Notes: generated from the sequence alone by a model not told the origin. A stretch of DNA of 64,000 nucleotides from CAVQBP01 sp963740945 (GCA_963740945.1 CAVUGE010000033.1:128784-192783); one strand, 5' to 3'; shown: positions 18,436 through 26,935, counted from the first letter of the stretch. Made by a program: numbers and translations.

Positions 18436-19584
18436 CTATCTACCCCTATAATTTGCCGCAATTAATTGGATTATCAATTTTTTAATATTATCTAATGGAT
18501 CTTCTGCATATATTTTAACTATTCCGGCACAAGTCTGTAAAGGCGGCCGGGCTTCGGTCATAATTATAAAAGCATTCAAGGCTGCCTGACCATTTAGAGT
18601 AAGGCGAATCGGTTGTTCATATGTTATTAAATTTATACCTATATCTTTTGCATCTATAAGTTTAACCTCCGCTGGATTATATAAAAGACCACGACTCACA
18701 CCTAAGTTTGATATTACAGACCAAATTGATGGACGATTTAAAACCTCGTTAAGTAAATTACTGAAATCATTAATCTTAAGTGTTGCAGAAAGGAAATCGT
18801 CAAGTGCAAGTGTAACACTAAATCTTACCCGTTCTTCATATTCAGTTGGATGAATAAGATCAAAATATTTCTGGCCTTTTTCTAGTTGATCCTTAGTTAA
18901 GGGTACAGGTGCACCAATATAAAATAAGTCATCTTCTTTTGCCTTTGCCTGGTTAGCTCGCTTAGTTAGAGCAATTGCCGTTCTGCCATAGTTATCTAAT
19001 CCTAAATTTAATTGCTCTTCACTTAAAAGTATCCTATTGGGCTTTGACAATAGATAATTTAGTTGATCATAATTTTCTCTTCCGTTTCTTGTAAAAGGTC
19101 CAATGAAAAAGACATTTAATGCAGTCCTGGTATTTCTGAATTTCAAAACTCGCCCCGTTGAAGTATAAATTACATTTTCAGGTAGGGGACTTAGTTCTTT
19201 TTCTTCTTTTGTCAAACTATCTTGCCTAATGATTGAAAGCCATTGCTGTGGCTCATCTCCATTTATTAATGTAACTAGAAGGGTTACATTATCTCCAAAG
19301 CAAGGTTTGGAATTTTGAGGTGCTAAATGTATACCTGAAATAGAAATATTATCCTTTTGGGCAAATTTTATTAATGATGCAAAAAATGTATTTTCTAATT
19401 CTGAATTCGAATTTGCTGAATCTTTATCTGTTATGGCATAATCAGGATTATTATAATATTTATCCTTAATAAGATTAATAGTTTCTTTCCGATATTCAAC
19501 TTTATCTTTATCTTTTCCGGAAATTTTATTATTTGCAATTTGCATTATCAAAATAAAGGACATAACATATATGATAAATTTCAA
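18436..19584 (-). CDS. Hypothetical secreted protein, 382 residues
   Basis: The first 18-23 residues are a signal peptide (FIIYVMSFILIMQIA). The mature part has mixed alpha/beta composition, only two Cys and no motif I recognise. It stands alone between the inverted-repeat element and the arr gene on the same strand. A periplasmic or surface location is all that can be said. Confidence 0.55.
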   Translation of the reverse strand: MKFIIYVMSFILIMQIANNKISGKDKDKVEYRKETINLIKDKYYNNPDYAITDKDSANSNSELENTFFASLIKFAQKDNISISGIHLAPQNSKPCFGDNVTLLVTLINGDEPQQWLSIIRQDSLTKEEKELSPLPENVIYTSTGRVLKFRNTRTALNVFFIGPFTRNGRENYDQLNYLLSKPNRILLSEEQLNLGLDNYGRTAIALTKRANQAKAKEDDLFYIGAPVPLTKDQLEKGQKYFDLIHPTEYEERVRFSVTLALDDFLSATLKINDFSNLLNEVLNRPSIWSVISNLGVSRGLLYNPAEVKLIDAKDIGINLITYEQPIRLTLNGQAALNAFIIMTEARPPLQTCAGIVKIYAEDPLDNIKKLIIQLIAANYRGR

Positions 19585-19747
19585 ATTATATCTCCTCTAT
19601 TAATATTCCACTTTATTACCAAATCTATCCTTTTATATAAATCTAACACAATGTTTGACATTTTAATTCTTGATTAGTGGGTAGTTACGCAAACATTGTC
19701 ATTCTGAACGCCTGTTAACCTGAAATATTCACCTCGCGTAACTTAAG

Positions 19748-20491
19748 TTAATTAATAATATCTCCCTTGTTATTAGCCAGTTTTTCACGCCATTTTTGGA
19801 GTTCCTCAGGTGTTTGTCTCACCCAATCTGTTACTTCGCCTACGATTTTTAACGGTGCTTGGGAGCGATATGAGCGTGTTAAATTGCCCGGAAATTTTTT
19901 GTCTGTAACATTCGGATCATTTTCAAAACTCCCTGTCGGTTTAACGATATAGACTCGTTCACTTCCATCGCCTTTAGCTAATGCGGCAGCAAGACCTGCC
20001 CCGTTAACTAGGGCTGTGAAATAAATATGATTCATTTTGAGTTCAGGTTTGTAATTAGAACTGCCCCATGCTGTCAGTAAATCACCAACCTGCAAATCTG
20101 CTTTCGTCCCATGATAAAAGGGACCTTTCTCAAACGGTTTATCCTTAAACGAAGTTGCTAATTCATAATTCTTTTTTGCCTTGTCAAGATCGCTTAAATC
20201 CTGATAGCATTTAGCAATGTTTAAATACAAAGAAGGAAAGGCGCTTTTAACAGTATCATTATTTATTTTTAATGCAAACTGCAAAGACAATTCGAGCCAT
20301 TTTAATTTATCGGAAACATTTTCTTGATATCGGGCTGCATAATAAGCTGCAAGGAATTTTTCAAAGTCGTTTGTCGCTTCGTTCCATGCTCGAATAAATA
20401 TTCTGCTTGCTTCTTCAGGCTTGCCTTTTTCTTCCAGGCCCATTCCTTGAAGGCAGCGTTTAACAACATTGTTGTTTGGGTTGAATTCCAT
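19748..20491 (-). CDS. arr: NAD(+)--rifampin ADP-ribosyltransferase with N-terminal TPR-like domain
   Basis: 247 residues. Residues about 120-235 match Arr closely: FYHGTKADLQVGDLL, MNHIYFTA, AKGDG-x-ERVYIVKPTG and FPGNLTRSYRS; the His, Tyr and Asp of the active site (HGT, YFT, GDG) are present. The enzyme inactivates rifampicin by ADP-ribosylating it. Residues 1-115 are a helical repeat region (AWNEATNDFEKFLAAYYAA) not found in the short Arr proteins of class 1 integrons, about 140 residues long. It is the last gene read after the cassette-type repeats at 20.6-21.0 kb, fitting arr's known life as a cassette gene, but no repeat follows it. Confidence 0.9.
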   Translation of the reverse strand: MEFNPNNNVVKRCLQGMGLEEKGKPEEASRIFIRAWNEATNDFEKFLAAYYAARYQENVSDKLKWLELSLQFALKINNDTVKSAFPSLYLNIAKCYQDLSDLDKAKKNYELATSFKDKPFEKGPFYHGTKADLQVGDLLTAWGSSNYKPELKMNHIYFTALVNGAGLAAALAKGDGSERVYIVKPTGSFENDPNVTDKKFPGNLTRSYRSQAPLKIVGEVTDWVRQTPEELQKWREKLANNKGDIIN

Positions 20492-20598
20492 TTTCGAATT
20501 ATTTCGTCAGTTAATTATTGTAATATCAATTCAATTGCTGTACTTAGACTAACTAAATTAACATAAAGAACTTCGATTTAATATCAAAATATTAAACC

Positions 20599-20761
20599 AT
20601 GTAACGACCCTTGCTACTAAGCCGCAACTCAAAAGGTTTGCTGCATACAATTGGATTTAAGATTCCCGATCAATTTACATGAAATAACCGCTGGTCTACT
20701 GCTTTTATAAAATGACCTAAAGAAGAGCCGCTTAGGCATGAATCCCTTTATAACATAAGGC
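20599..20761 (-). repeat. attC-like structured repeat E2
   Basis: On the minus strand it opens GCCTTAT, then GGGATTCATGCC (as in the 23.8 and 24.9 kb sites), and closes TGCGGCTTAG...GGTCGTTACAT, so R' is GTTACAT. The arms pair partly (TAAGCGGCTC with GAGTTGCGGCTTA). It looks like a hybrid of the two site types seen in this array. The 79-codon frame across it is not credible as a gene. Confidence 0.5.
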
Positions 20762-20899
20762 ATTTCCCTTATCTTATTAAAATTAATTTTTTGGTATCTT
20801 CGGGATAAACATAACCTTTTCTTTTTTAACTGAAGCCTTACGATTTCTTTTACGGGTTTTTGCATCAATACTTTTTTCCGTTTTTAAATACTAAGAAAA

Positions 20900-21026
20900 C
20901 AGAATTAATATTTGTAATATAATTTGTCTACGTTGAACAAAGAAACTTTTTGCGGATCATGTACCTAAAAAATCTCAAAAAAGCCGAATGCGTAAAATGC
21001 CGTCAACTTAAATTGCATTGTTAGCG
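20900..21026 (-). repeat. attC-like 5' arm E1 after the PIN-like gene
   Basis: Starts 29 bases after the stop of the DUF4411 gene with CGCTAACAATGCAATTTAAG and runs parallel to 27166-27050 for over 100 bases (shared GATCCGC, AGTTTCTT and GTTCAACG). Its own 3' arm seems to have been replaced by E2. Between them, about 20790-20890 reads as a basic peptide tail (KRNRKASVKKEKVMF then stop), perhaps a degraded cassette. Confidence 0.5.
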
Positions 21027-21054
21027 GTTTAAATTTGTTAATGAAGTATTAAGA

Positions 21055-21573
21055 TTAAGACTTTTTCCAATCAGTACTGAAATTCAATTCTCTAATCATT
21101 TGAAAATTGTTTATACATCTTATTTTAAAATCTTTACAAACATCTGGTATATGACGATTTGCACCAGTTCGGGATGGCTTGGAAGATTCTGTGGTAACGA
21201 TACATCTATTATCAATATCTTTTAGTGCATAAGATAATAAAAATGGATCTCTGCCTATTTTTTCTAATTCATCATCAGTCGGATTAGCTACATATCCTCC
21301 GTAAGTTATCCGAGCTACTAAATCTTGTTCAGCTTCTTCGTCAAGTAATAATGAATTTCTAATTTCTATATGCTCTGCCCATGTTGCAAGTTCATCTTTT
21401 TCGCCATCCTTATCTTTAGTATCAGAAAACTCTTCATATACTTCTATAGGAATTTTTATTATACCTTGCTGGCCTTGAAAAATAATCCAATCCCAGAATT
21501 CAGGAACTCTTGAAATAGGATAATAATCACGTTTAGCATCGATTAATGTATTGGCATCTAGCAGGTATAGCAA
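21055..21573 (-). CDS. DUF4411 PIN-like protein, putative toxin
   Basis: 172 residues. It starts MLYLLDANTLIDAKRDYY, the DUF4411/PIN-like opening with the first metal-binding Asp, followed by an acidic residue in EVYEEF, then GRDPFLLSYA and CIVTTE with further acidic positions. Family members are predicted RNases. It follows the ImmA-type gene by 14 bases, and this regulator-peptidase plus DUF4411 pairing is a recurrent toxin-antitoxin-like module. The cassette-type repeat begins 29 bases after its stop. Confidence 0.85.
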   Translation of the reverse strand: MLYLLDANTLIDAKRDYYPISRVPEFWDWIIFQGQQGIIKIPIEVYEEFSDTKDKDGEKDELATWAEHIEIRNSLLLDEEAEQDLVARITYGGYVANPTDDELEKIGRDPFLLSYALKDIDNRCIVTTESSKPSRTGANRHIPDVCKDFKIRCINNFQMIRELNFSTDWKKS

Positions 21574-21587
21574 AATTACATTATCTC

Positions 21588-22775
21588 CTATGCAAATTGA
21601 TCTACTTGAAATAATCGATGAACTTTAAGTGGCTTGATATCTAGCAACATACCAGCTTTTGTAGTAGTTAGAGCACCAGAATATGTTAGACGATGAACTA
21701 ATTCGACTAGTGTACCTAACTTATAGTTTTTTATTACATAGTAATTAGGGCCACCTTCTTTTTGTTTGCTTTTATCCCTTTTAACTTCGTGGTTTTCGAG
21801 CCACTTATCATGATAAAATTTTCGCAAGTCTGTCCATAAAGAATTGTTTATATCTCCACGTTTATAAAGTCGATAAGCAATATGTGTACTACTTAACCTT
21901 TTAGAAAAAGCATAATCAGAAATGTTAACTCTAAGATTTTCAAAACTATAATCAGTTATTCGGAATTGTGCAAATTCAACTGCTGGTAACAAAAATTCAC
22001 TTGCTACATTATTGCAGAATTTCTCGATATTCTTTTCAAATAAAGCCCCACTGATACCTGTTTGACCTAAAATTAAGTGAACCATTTCGTGCATCAATGT
22101 AAATGACCATGCTGACTCATTATCTTGATCATTAATTACAATAAATGGAGCTATATCATCTGATAGAGCAAACCCTCTAAATACAGTGAGTGATATATTA
22201 CTATGGTATGAGCCTAGATTTCCCTTTAGTAATACAAAAATACCTTTTGATTCAACCTTTTGACGTAGAAATCGAAAAGCTTCTTTATTATTTGATTGAT
22301 TGCGATAATCTTCAAGTTTAAAATCAAGAACCTCACGAATAGTTTGAATAACACGAGACATTCCATCTTCAATTTTATGTTTGCCAATAAATTCTAAATG
22401 ATTTTCTTCATCTGCGTCAATGAGGGTTTCACGAATTGTACTTTGTCGTGCTTTAATATCTCGTATTAAAATATCAACATTTACATCTTCAATTTCTTCA
22501 AAATTTGCAGGTAAAGTCCTAAAATCCTCTCCCCGATCACCAATGCTTGGAGGTTTGTTAAGATAAAAAGTCAAAAGTGGTAGATGGTATTGTTTGGACA
22601 TTCTAAGAAGTAAAGCCCTAGAAGGTTCTTTATCACCAGATTCAAAAGCATTTAGTTTTTCTATGGCACTCATTTTTTTGCCGTTCGTAATATTAAGCTT
22701 ACGAGCAGCATCCTCCATGGAAAGCAATGAATTTTCTCTGGCCCACGTCAGAATTTCCGGTTTAATCTTAGGCAT
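21588..22775 (-). CDS. XRE-family regulator with ImmA/IrrE metallopeptidase domain
   Basis: 395 residues. A helix-turn-helix covers about 1-70 (EDAARKLNIT...LNAFESGDKEPS), followed by the usual linker and an ImmA/IrrE domain whose zinc motif is HEMVHLILGQ (HExxH, near residue 230). The C-terminal 80 residues are helical. Such proteins repress their own operon and can cleave regulators; here it is the likely antitoxin or regulator of the adjacent DUF4411 protein. Confidence 0.9.
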   Translation of the reverse strand: MPKIKPEILTWARENSLLSMEDAARKLNITNGKKMSAIEKLNAFESGDKEPSRALLLRMSKQYHLPLLTFYLNKPPSIGDRGEDFRTLPANFEEIEDVNVDILIRDIKARQSTIRETLIDADEENHLEFIGKHKIEDGMSRVIQTIREVLDFKLEDYRNQSNNKEAFRFLRQKVESKGIFVLLKGNLGSYHSNISLTVFRGFALSDDIAPFIVINDQDNESAWSFTLMHEMVHLILGQTGISGALFEKNIEKFCNNVASEFLLPAVEFAQFRITDYSFENLRVNISDYAFSKRLSSTHIAYRLYKRGDINNSLWTDLRKFYHDKWLENHEVKRDKSKQKEGGPNYYVIKNYKLGTLVELVHRLTYSGALTTTKAGMLLDIKPLKVHRLFQVDQFA

Positions 22776-22931
22776 TTGTCAATGGTTCCTAAATTTATAA
22801 CAAAAATTCAATTTGTTAAGAGTAATGTTCTTAATCGTTAAAACTAATTTAATAACTTAACTCAAAAAAAAGAAAATCAAAAAATCTTAAATTATTCTTT
22901 ACTTCTATTCTATGTATTTTGCTATTACCGC

Positions 22932-23344
22932 TAACATATTGATTAGCCGCCGAAAGCGTCTGTTTTTTATTTTCTATTATAAGAAAAATTTTTCTTATAC
23001 CAGAAAACTTTTTCTCTAAATTCCTTCACAATTTATAATGTAACTATGACAAATGACCATCCCTAAACCCCACAGCTACACCGCTTTACTCACACAATAT
23101 AAATTTACTAGATACTCTATTTGGGAATATTTGGCAGGGACAGTAGGGGATTATACCGTAAGTATTCCTACGGAAGAAAAATTTGCCCCTTATCTAATAT
23201 CACCGAATACCTCTAATTCTAAAGTATATTTTTAAAGATATATTTGCAACAAAAATTTTCAAAATGTCGGAAGTGGTCGTATTATTGGGTCATTATTATA
23301 TCGGAGTGTCCCGCCAATTCTTTTGCAGTTAGTAGTGCGAGAAC
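22932..23344 (-). repeat. Element-end direct repeat, copy 1 (413 bp)
   Basis: Near-identical to parts of 27843-28541: both begin TAACATATTGATTAGCCG and end with the tRNA-Leu 3' core AGTGCGAGAAC. This copy lacks about 240 internal bases present in the other. Its first bases on the minus strand end in GTTAGCG, like an attC-type R' boundary in front of the ImmA gene. The 60-codon plus-strand frame here is not a gene: the other copy has a stop and only amino-acid-changing differences. The following 23366-23720 shows no gene, only short peptide scraps. Confidence 0.8.
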
Positions 23345-23365
23345 AACTGTTCGTGGTTCTCGTAA
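23219..23365 (-). pseudogene. Tyrosine recombinase C-terminal remnant
   Basis: The minus strand reads LREPRTVVLALL, then TAKELAGHSDIIMTQ, a stop, then YDHFRHFENF to a final stop. ELAGHSDI-x-MT...Y-x-H is the hallmark of the C-terminus of phage-integrase/Xer recombinases (the second catalytic His and the nucleophilic Tyr). The stop just before the Tyr and the missing upstream two thirds show it is dead. The copy next to the tRNA (about 28407-28540) is frameshifted at LGH by one missing base. Confidence 0.6.
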
Positions 23366-23720
23366 GCTTAAAAGATACAAGAAGTTATAGCTTTTGCTTT
23401 TTTCCTGGTCTACGGTTGGTCTACGAGATCTTGGCAAATTCTGAATTGCCCTTTTCTTTTTTCGGTCAATAATAATTTATTCATTAAAAAGCTTCTTCAA
23501 AATTGGTTTTGTTACTGTACAAATATCACCAACAATTAGCGTATTATTACGGTGTAAATACGACAAAATTAGAGGCTGAATACGACAGGTATTGTTAATC
23601 GAATAGCTCCTCAGACATGGACTAAGAATTTGGTTGTTAACTCAATCCCGGTTGGTAATGGATGCCATGCTATAAGTCGCTTGCGGTTTACCTACTGGAA
23701 CTATAGTGTAGGTGGGCTTA

Positions 23721-23812
23721 ATCCAACAAAGGATTATGTTTACCAAACGGAACAATTTATTGTGAGGGTTGGCCTCGGCAGGCTTCGGCATGAATCCCTT
23801 ATAACGTTATAT
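23721..23812 (-). repeat. attC-like site G (92 bp) after mazF
   Basis: On the minus strand it opens ATATAAC (R'') 10 bases after the mazF stop and closes GTTGGAT, a perfect GTTRRRY R' core. Arms GTTATAAGGGATTCATGCC and ATAATCCTTTGTTGGA pair imperfectly. Length and layout fit short integron attC sites. Confidence 0.6.
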
Positions 23813-23822
23813 TTGCATTCGT

Positions 23823-24179
23823 TTACATCAAATCAAAGACTAATTTCAAAGCTTGATCTATTTCAATAATTTTATTTTCCGATAATTGGCCACGGATTTT
23901 AACTAATCTATATTGATAATCTATCGGTCTTGTTTGAAGGCAATCAGCGATGGATTTCTTGGTGAGTCCGTTTTCTTTTGAGGGTTCTAAAAAAACGTTA
24001 GTTTGAATTTGAGCTTTTTTCTCGTTCCAACCGGTTATTGGAACAACTTGAATTACTGGAACTCTTTGATTGTAAACATCATTAGTAACAACAACACATG
24101 GTCTTATTTTTCCAGTTTCAGAACCTTTTACAGGATTTAAATCTATATCAATAACCATCCCTCTTCTAATTGATTTCAT
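23823..24179 (-). CDS. mazF: PemK/MazF-type mRNA interferase toxin
   Basis: 118 residues from the ATG at 24179, which overlaps the antitoxin stop as ATGA; a TTG at 24188 is less likely. Motifs: RRGMVIDIDLNPVKGSETGKIRPCVVV (split across the classic G-D-P-x-G-xE-x-G-K-x-RP-V start), VVPITG and QTRPID. MazF toxins cut RNA at short sequences when the antitoxin is degraded. Confidence 0.94.
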   Translation of the reverse strand: MKSIRRGMVIDIDLNPVKGSETGKIRPCVVVTNDVYNQRVPVIQVVPITGWNEKKAQIQTNVFLEPSKENGLTKKSIADCLQTRPIDYQYRLVKIRGQLSENKIIEIDQALKLVFDLM

Positions 24180-24409
24180 TTTGGCCAATCCTCAATTGCC
24201 GAGTTTGTTAAATCTCTTAATTCTGAATCTTCTTTATAAATCTCGGCATACAGTTTAGCTGACTTTGCCAACTTTTGTTTTTCTACTGATTTAATAAAAT
24301 CATCAATAGCTGAACGAACCAATGAACTTTTATCTTTGAAGCCGAACTCTTGATACTTGTTCAAAATTTTTATGTGGTTCTCATCAAAACTTATTTTAGC
24401 TTGTTGCAT
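24176..24409 (-). CDS. Ribbon-helix-helix antitoxin of MazF
   Basis: 77 residues. An N-terminal ribbon-helix-helix (AKISFDENHIKILNKYQEF...SLVRSAIDDFIKS) binds DNA, and an acidic C-terminal tail ending IEDWPK should wrap into MazF. AGAGG lies before the ATG. Expected to neutralise MazF and repress the operon. Confidence 0.85.
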   Translation of the reverse strand: MQQAKISFDENHIKILNKYQEFGFKDKSSLVRSAIDDFIKSVEKQKLAKSAKLYAEIYKEDSELRDLTNSAIEDWPK

Positions 24410-24497
24410 CTTGACCTCTAATAGTTCTTATATTAGTCCCTATTTACAGCCCCAATATAAGAACCTTGTTTTAAACTTTCAACCCATTCTATAGCAA

Positions 24498-24744
24498 ATA
24501 TAACGGCGTTGCGGTTTAGGCGCAGAGCCCAGAACTAGACTGCCGTTTTTATCTCTTCTGCCGATGATTTTAGTACCACAGGTTGCAAAATACGTAAATT
24601 GTTCTTCTCTTGTATTTTGCAATTTGCGGTACAACCAAATTAATTAGAATTAATACTGTTGAACGATTTCCCTAACCGAGAACTAAACCCGAAAAACTGA
24701 AAATTGCCGAAGGCGTAAGAAGCGGCTTGAAATGCTTTTTAGGC
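24498..24744 (-). repeat. attC-like site D2 (247 bp), long type
   Basis: On the minus strand the 5' arm GCCTAAAAAGCATTTCAAGC and inner ACGCCTTCGGCAATTTT pair with the 3' arm TCTGGGCTCTGCGCCTAAAC...GCCGTTATAT. R' is GTTATAT. In the centre TTGCAAAATAC / GTATTTTGCAA is a long inner stem. It precedes the antitoxin-mazF pair. Confidence 0.6.
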
Positions 24745-24874
24745 TGACTTATTTTATTAATAATAATTTTTTTGTTTCTTCAAAATTCCCTGTCTATCGG
24801 ACATATCAGGGTTTATTACTTCTATATAAATTTTATTGAAATTACAGGTAGTTGAGTAAGTCGCTTGCGGCTTA

Positions 24875-24994
24875 GTCCAACAAAGGATTATGCCTCGGCA
24901 GGCCTGTCCGGCGAAGCGTAATAATGTAAACCTAAATCAATTGTTACATTGAAGCGAGGACGGGCTTCGGCATGAATCCCTTATAACGTTAGGT
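24875..24994 (-). repeat. attC-like site D (120 bp), both core sites perfect
   Basis: On the minus strand it opens ACCTAAC (RYYYAAC) and closes GTTGGAC (GTTRRRY). Between them GGGATTCATGCCGAAGCC pairs with GGCCTGCCGAGGCATAATCC with unpaired extra bases on one arm, and AATGTAA/TTACATT closes the tip. This is the textbook geometry and length of a Vibrio-type attC. The 130 bases between it and D2 contain no gene, i.e. an empty or degraded cassette. Confidence 0.65.
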
Positions 24995-25050
24995 TACTTT
25001 TTAAATTAATTGCTAAACTTTATTCCTTTTATGTTTGGATATGAAAAATA

Positions 25051-25548
25051 TTATAACCCGACTCCAAGAGTTATAATGAATGGTTTAGTTTTATCTAAAT
25101 CATTTATTCCGAAAAACCCACTACCCAAAGAAATAATTTTTTCACCGTAATAATAAATTCTTGGCTCAATAAATATATTAACTTGATTACTTAACTTGTA
25201 TAAAAAATTCATTCCTATAATCCCAACTGTTGAGAATAAGAACCCAACAGGAGTAAAGCCAAATCCAGCTTGCGGTGATAATTTTAATGAATTTGTAATC
25301 GGAATATTTACGCGAAATGTTCCTCCCAAAATTGGAGTTCCAACTACTAATAATTCGGGTGACAATGAAATATATTTTGTAAAATAAAAATTTCTTCCAA
25401 TTCCTAATGAAGGAACACTTCGATTTACCTCGCCTCCAATTTTTATTTCATAATTATCTTGCGGTTTATCAAAGTTTTTATATTGAGATAGTACAGTAGA
25501 ATTATATAGTAGACAAATAATACAAAAGAAAAATATTGCTTTTTTCAT
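25051..25548 (-). CDS. Small outer-membrane beta-barrel-like protein
   Basis: 165 residues. Signal peptide about 1-21 (FFFCIICLLYNSTVLS). The rest alternates polar and aromatic residues with many Gly, as in eight-strand barrels, and ends with a hydrophobic strand (PFIITLGVGL). Sits alone between attC-like sites C and D, as a single-gene cassette. No specific function can be given. Confidence 0.6.
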   Translation of the reverse strand: MKKAIFFFCIICLLYNSTVLSQYKNFDKPQDNYEIKIGGEVNRSVPSLGIGRNFYFTKYISLSPELLVVGTPILGGTFRVNIPITNSLKLSPQAGFGFTPVGFLFSTVGIIGMNFLYKLSNQVNIFIEPRIYYYGEKIISLGSGFFGINDLDKTKPFIITLGVGL

Positions 25549-25570
25549 ACTCGCCCTTTCTATTTTAGTA

Positions 25571-25759
25571 ACCTAACGCGGCGTGTTTTACCCGCCGCCC
25601 AATACAGCAGCGCCAATTAGAATTGAGCTGCCAATGGTTTGAAAAGTGATCGCAATGTCCGTTAACTTTGAACAAGTTCGCCAAAACGGAGCAACTCTGC
25701 CAAAGATATTTAAAATGCCGAACGCGAAATCGCGGTCGGGTAGAAACGCATGGGTATGT
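25571..25759 (-). repeat. attC-like site C (about 190 bp)
   Basis: On the minus strand the 5' arm CCATGCGTTTCTACCCGACC opposes the 3' arm TTGGGCGGCGGGTAAAACAC; R' is GTTAGGT, a perfect GTTRRRY, and is the exact complement of the R'' (ACCTAAC) of site D. The R'' here is degenerate (ACATACC). Confidence 0.6.
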
Positions 25760-25787
25760 TGCAATATTTTTTACACTATAAAATAAT

Positions 25788-26120
25788 TTAGTATTCTTTC
25801 CGGTCTTTTGGATAGCTTCTTATTCTATAGGCATTTATTTCAATATTATAATTTGGCATCAATTTAAGCTCAAGCCTACCTTCAAACCATATATTTATAT
25901 TATTTGAATCTCCATATATATTGTTTAGTCTTTCCTTAAAATAATTAAACTCTTTTTCATAATTTTGAATATTTGTATTAAAAACCAATTCTATAGATTT
26001 TAATCCCTTCTCATCAAAAGTAAGAGTGCTATAAATATTTCTTTGATGAATATTTTCATAATTTCTTTTTATACTTGCAACATAACGACGTTGCCGATAA
26101 CCCGCCGCCCAGAACAGCAA
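25788..26120 (-). CDS. Hypothetical protein, 5' end probably lost at the cassette boundary
   Basis: 110 codons from an ATG that lies inside attC-like site B, so the first dozen residues (MLFWAAGYRQRR) are repeat-derived. After the R' boundary at 26080 the frame has no ATG. The remaining 95 residues look genuinely coding, with a mixed alpha/beta composition (LTFDEKGLKSIELVFNTN), but I recognise no family. Best read as a gene truncated at its 5' end. Confidence 0.4.
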   Translation of the reverse strand: MLFWAAGYRQRRYVASIKRNYENIHQRNIYSTLTFDEKGLKSIELVFNTNIQNYEKEFNYFKERLNNIYGDSNNINIWFEGRLELKLMPNYNIEINAYRIRSYPKDRKEY

Positions 26121-26284
26121 TGCAGTTTAAAAAGACAATGCCAAAGATTTAGCAAACTGCACTTTGCAACAATGTTAATTAAAAGAACTACTTAGAACAA
26201 CAAACTTAAAACGGAAAAACCAACCCAAGAATATTAGAAAACCCGAATGCGAAAAGGCGGTCGGGTAGAAATGCATGGTTATAC
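26080..26284 (-). repeat. attC-like site B (205 bp)
   Basis: R'' is GTATAAC (overlapping the stop codon of the upstream gene) and R' is GTTATGT. Arms CCATGCATTTCTACCCGACC and TCTGGGCGGCGGGTTATC oppose each other; a second pair, AGTGCAGTTTG / AAACTGCATT, lies inside. The 5' arm is closely similar to site C. Confidence 0.6.
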
Positions 26285-26911
26285 GCTTTTTAATTTATCC
26301 TTTAGCCATAGTTCCATACATTCTCTCATAATATTTTGCACTGGTAAGTTTCTAATCGGGTTTTTATGCTTAAATGTTATTGTAAAATTTTTATCATTTA
26401 TTAAGGATAATTTATATCCGCTTTTTCTACTAGTGTATTGCATTACATGGAAATCATGACCTTCTGATTTATTTTCTACCCATATGTATGAAAAATCTAC
26501 AGGTATTTTAATATCATTTCTTATAAATGACCATATTTCTGGCCCATATTCATTAATTTTTTTTAGTGCACTATCTCCTAAAAATAAATGGAAAAGGGCA
26601 ACTTTGTCAAATCCATATCTATATAAAGCTAATGTTTGACCTAATCCATGATAAAAAGGAAGGTTATAATTAATCTCCTCAGTCCTAAATAGTTTTACTT
26701 CAACTGCAAATAGTTCATTATTATAAGTTTCTAAAATCATGTCTATCTCAGGTTGTAAAATTGGAATATATCCTAGTTCATTTTTAATATGGTTTCTATA
26801 CTTCGGAGATGCGGCTGGTTTCCTGTTTGTATATATGTTTTTATACCTAAACAAAATTTTTTGCTTCAATTCTCTTACTAATTCATTTTCTAATTTTTTA
26901 GTTTTAATCAT
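26279..26911 (-). CDS. Putative PD-(D/E)XK-like protein
   Basis: 210 residues from the ATG at 26911; an earlier ATG at 26950 would add residues encoded by the attC-like repeat. QPEIDMILETYNNELFAVEVKLF fits a PD-(D/E)XK core, Asp then E-x-K on neighbouring strands (about residues 69-90), preceded by a conserved-looking Glu. Some restriction-like nucleases and nuclease-fold sensors look like this; the target is unknown. A lone gene between sites A and B. Confidence 0.5.
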   Translation of the reverse strand: MIKTKKLENELVRELKQKILFRYKNIYTNRKPAASPKYRNHIKNELGYIPILQPEIDMILETYNNELFAVEVKLFRTEEINYNLPFYHGLGQTLALYRYGFDKVALFHLFLGDSALKKINEYGPEIWSFIRNDIKIPVDFSYIWVENKSEGHDFHVMQYTSRKSGYKLSLINDKNFTITFKHKNPIRNLPVQNIMRECMELWLKDKLKSV

Positions 26912-26935
26912 TTTGCGACTATATTTTTTATTAGC

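Noticed and set aside
19683..19741. Cassette-type site after arr
   Set aside because: GTTACGC...GCGTAAC is an inverted repeat, but the polarity is opposite to RYYYAAC...GTTRRRY and the conserved arm words are absent.
20629..20868. 79-codon minus-strand frame between arr and the PIN-like gene
   Set aside because: It runs across attC-like repeat arms; another frame looks more protein-like in part of it.
23053..23235. 60-codon plus-strand frame in the element-end repeat
   Set aside because: The second copy (near 28256) has an in-frame stop and all differences change amino acids, so it is not under coding constraint.
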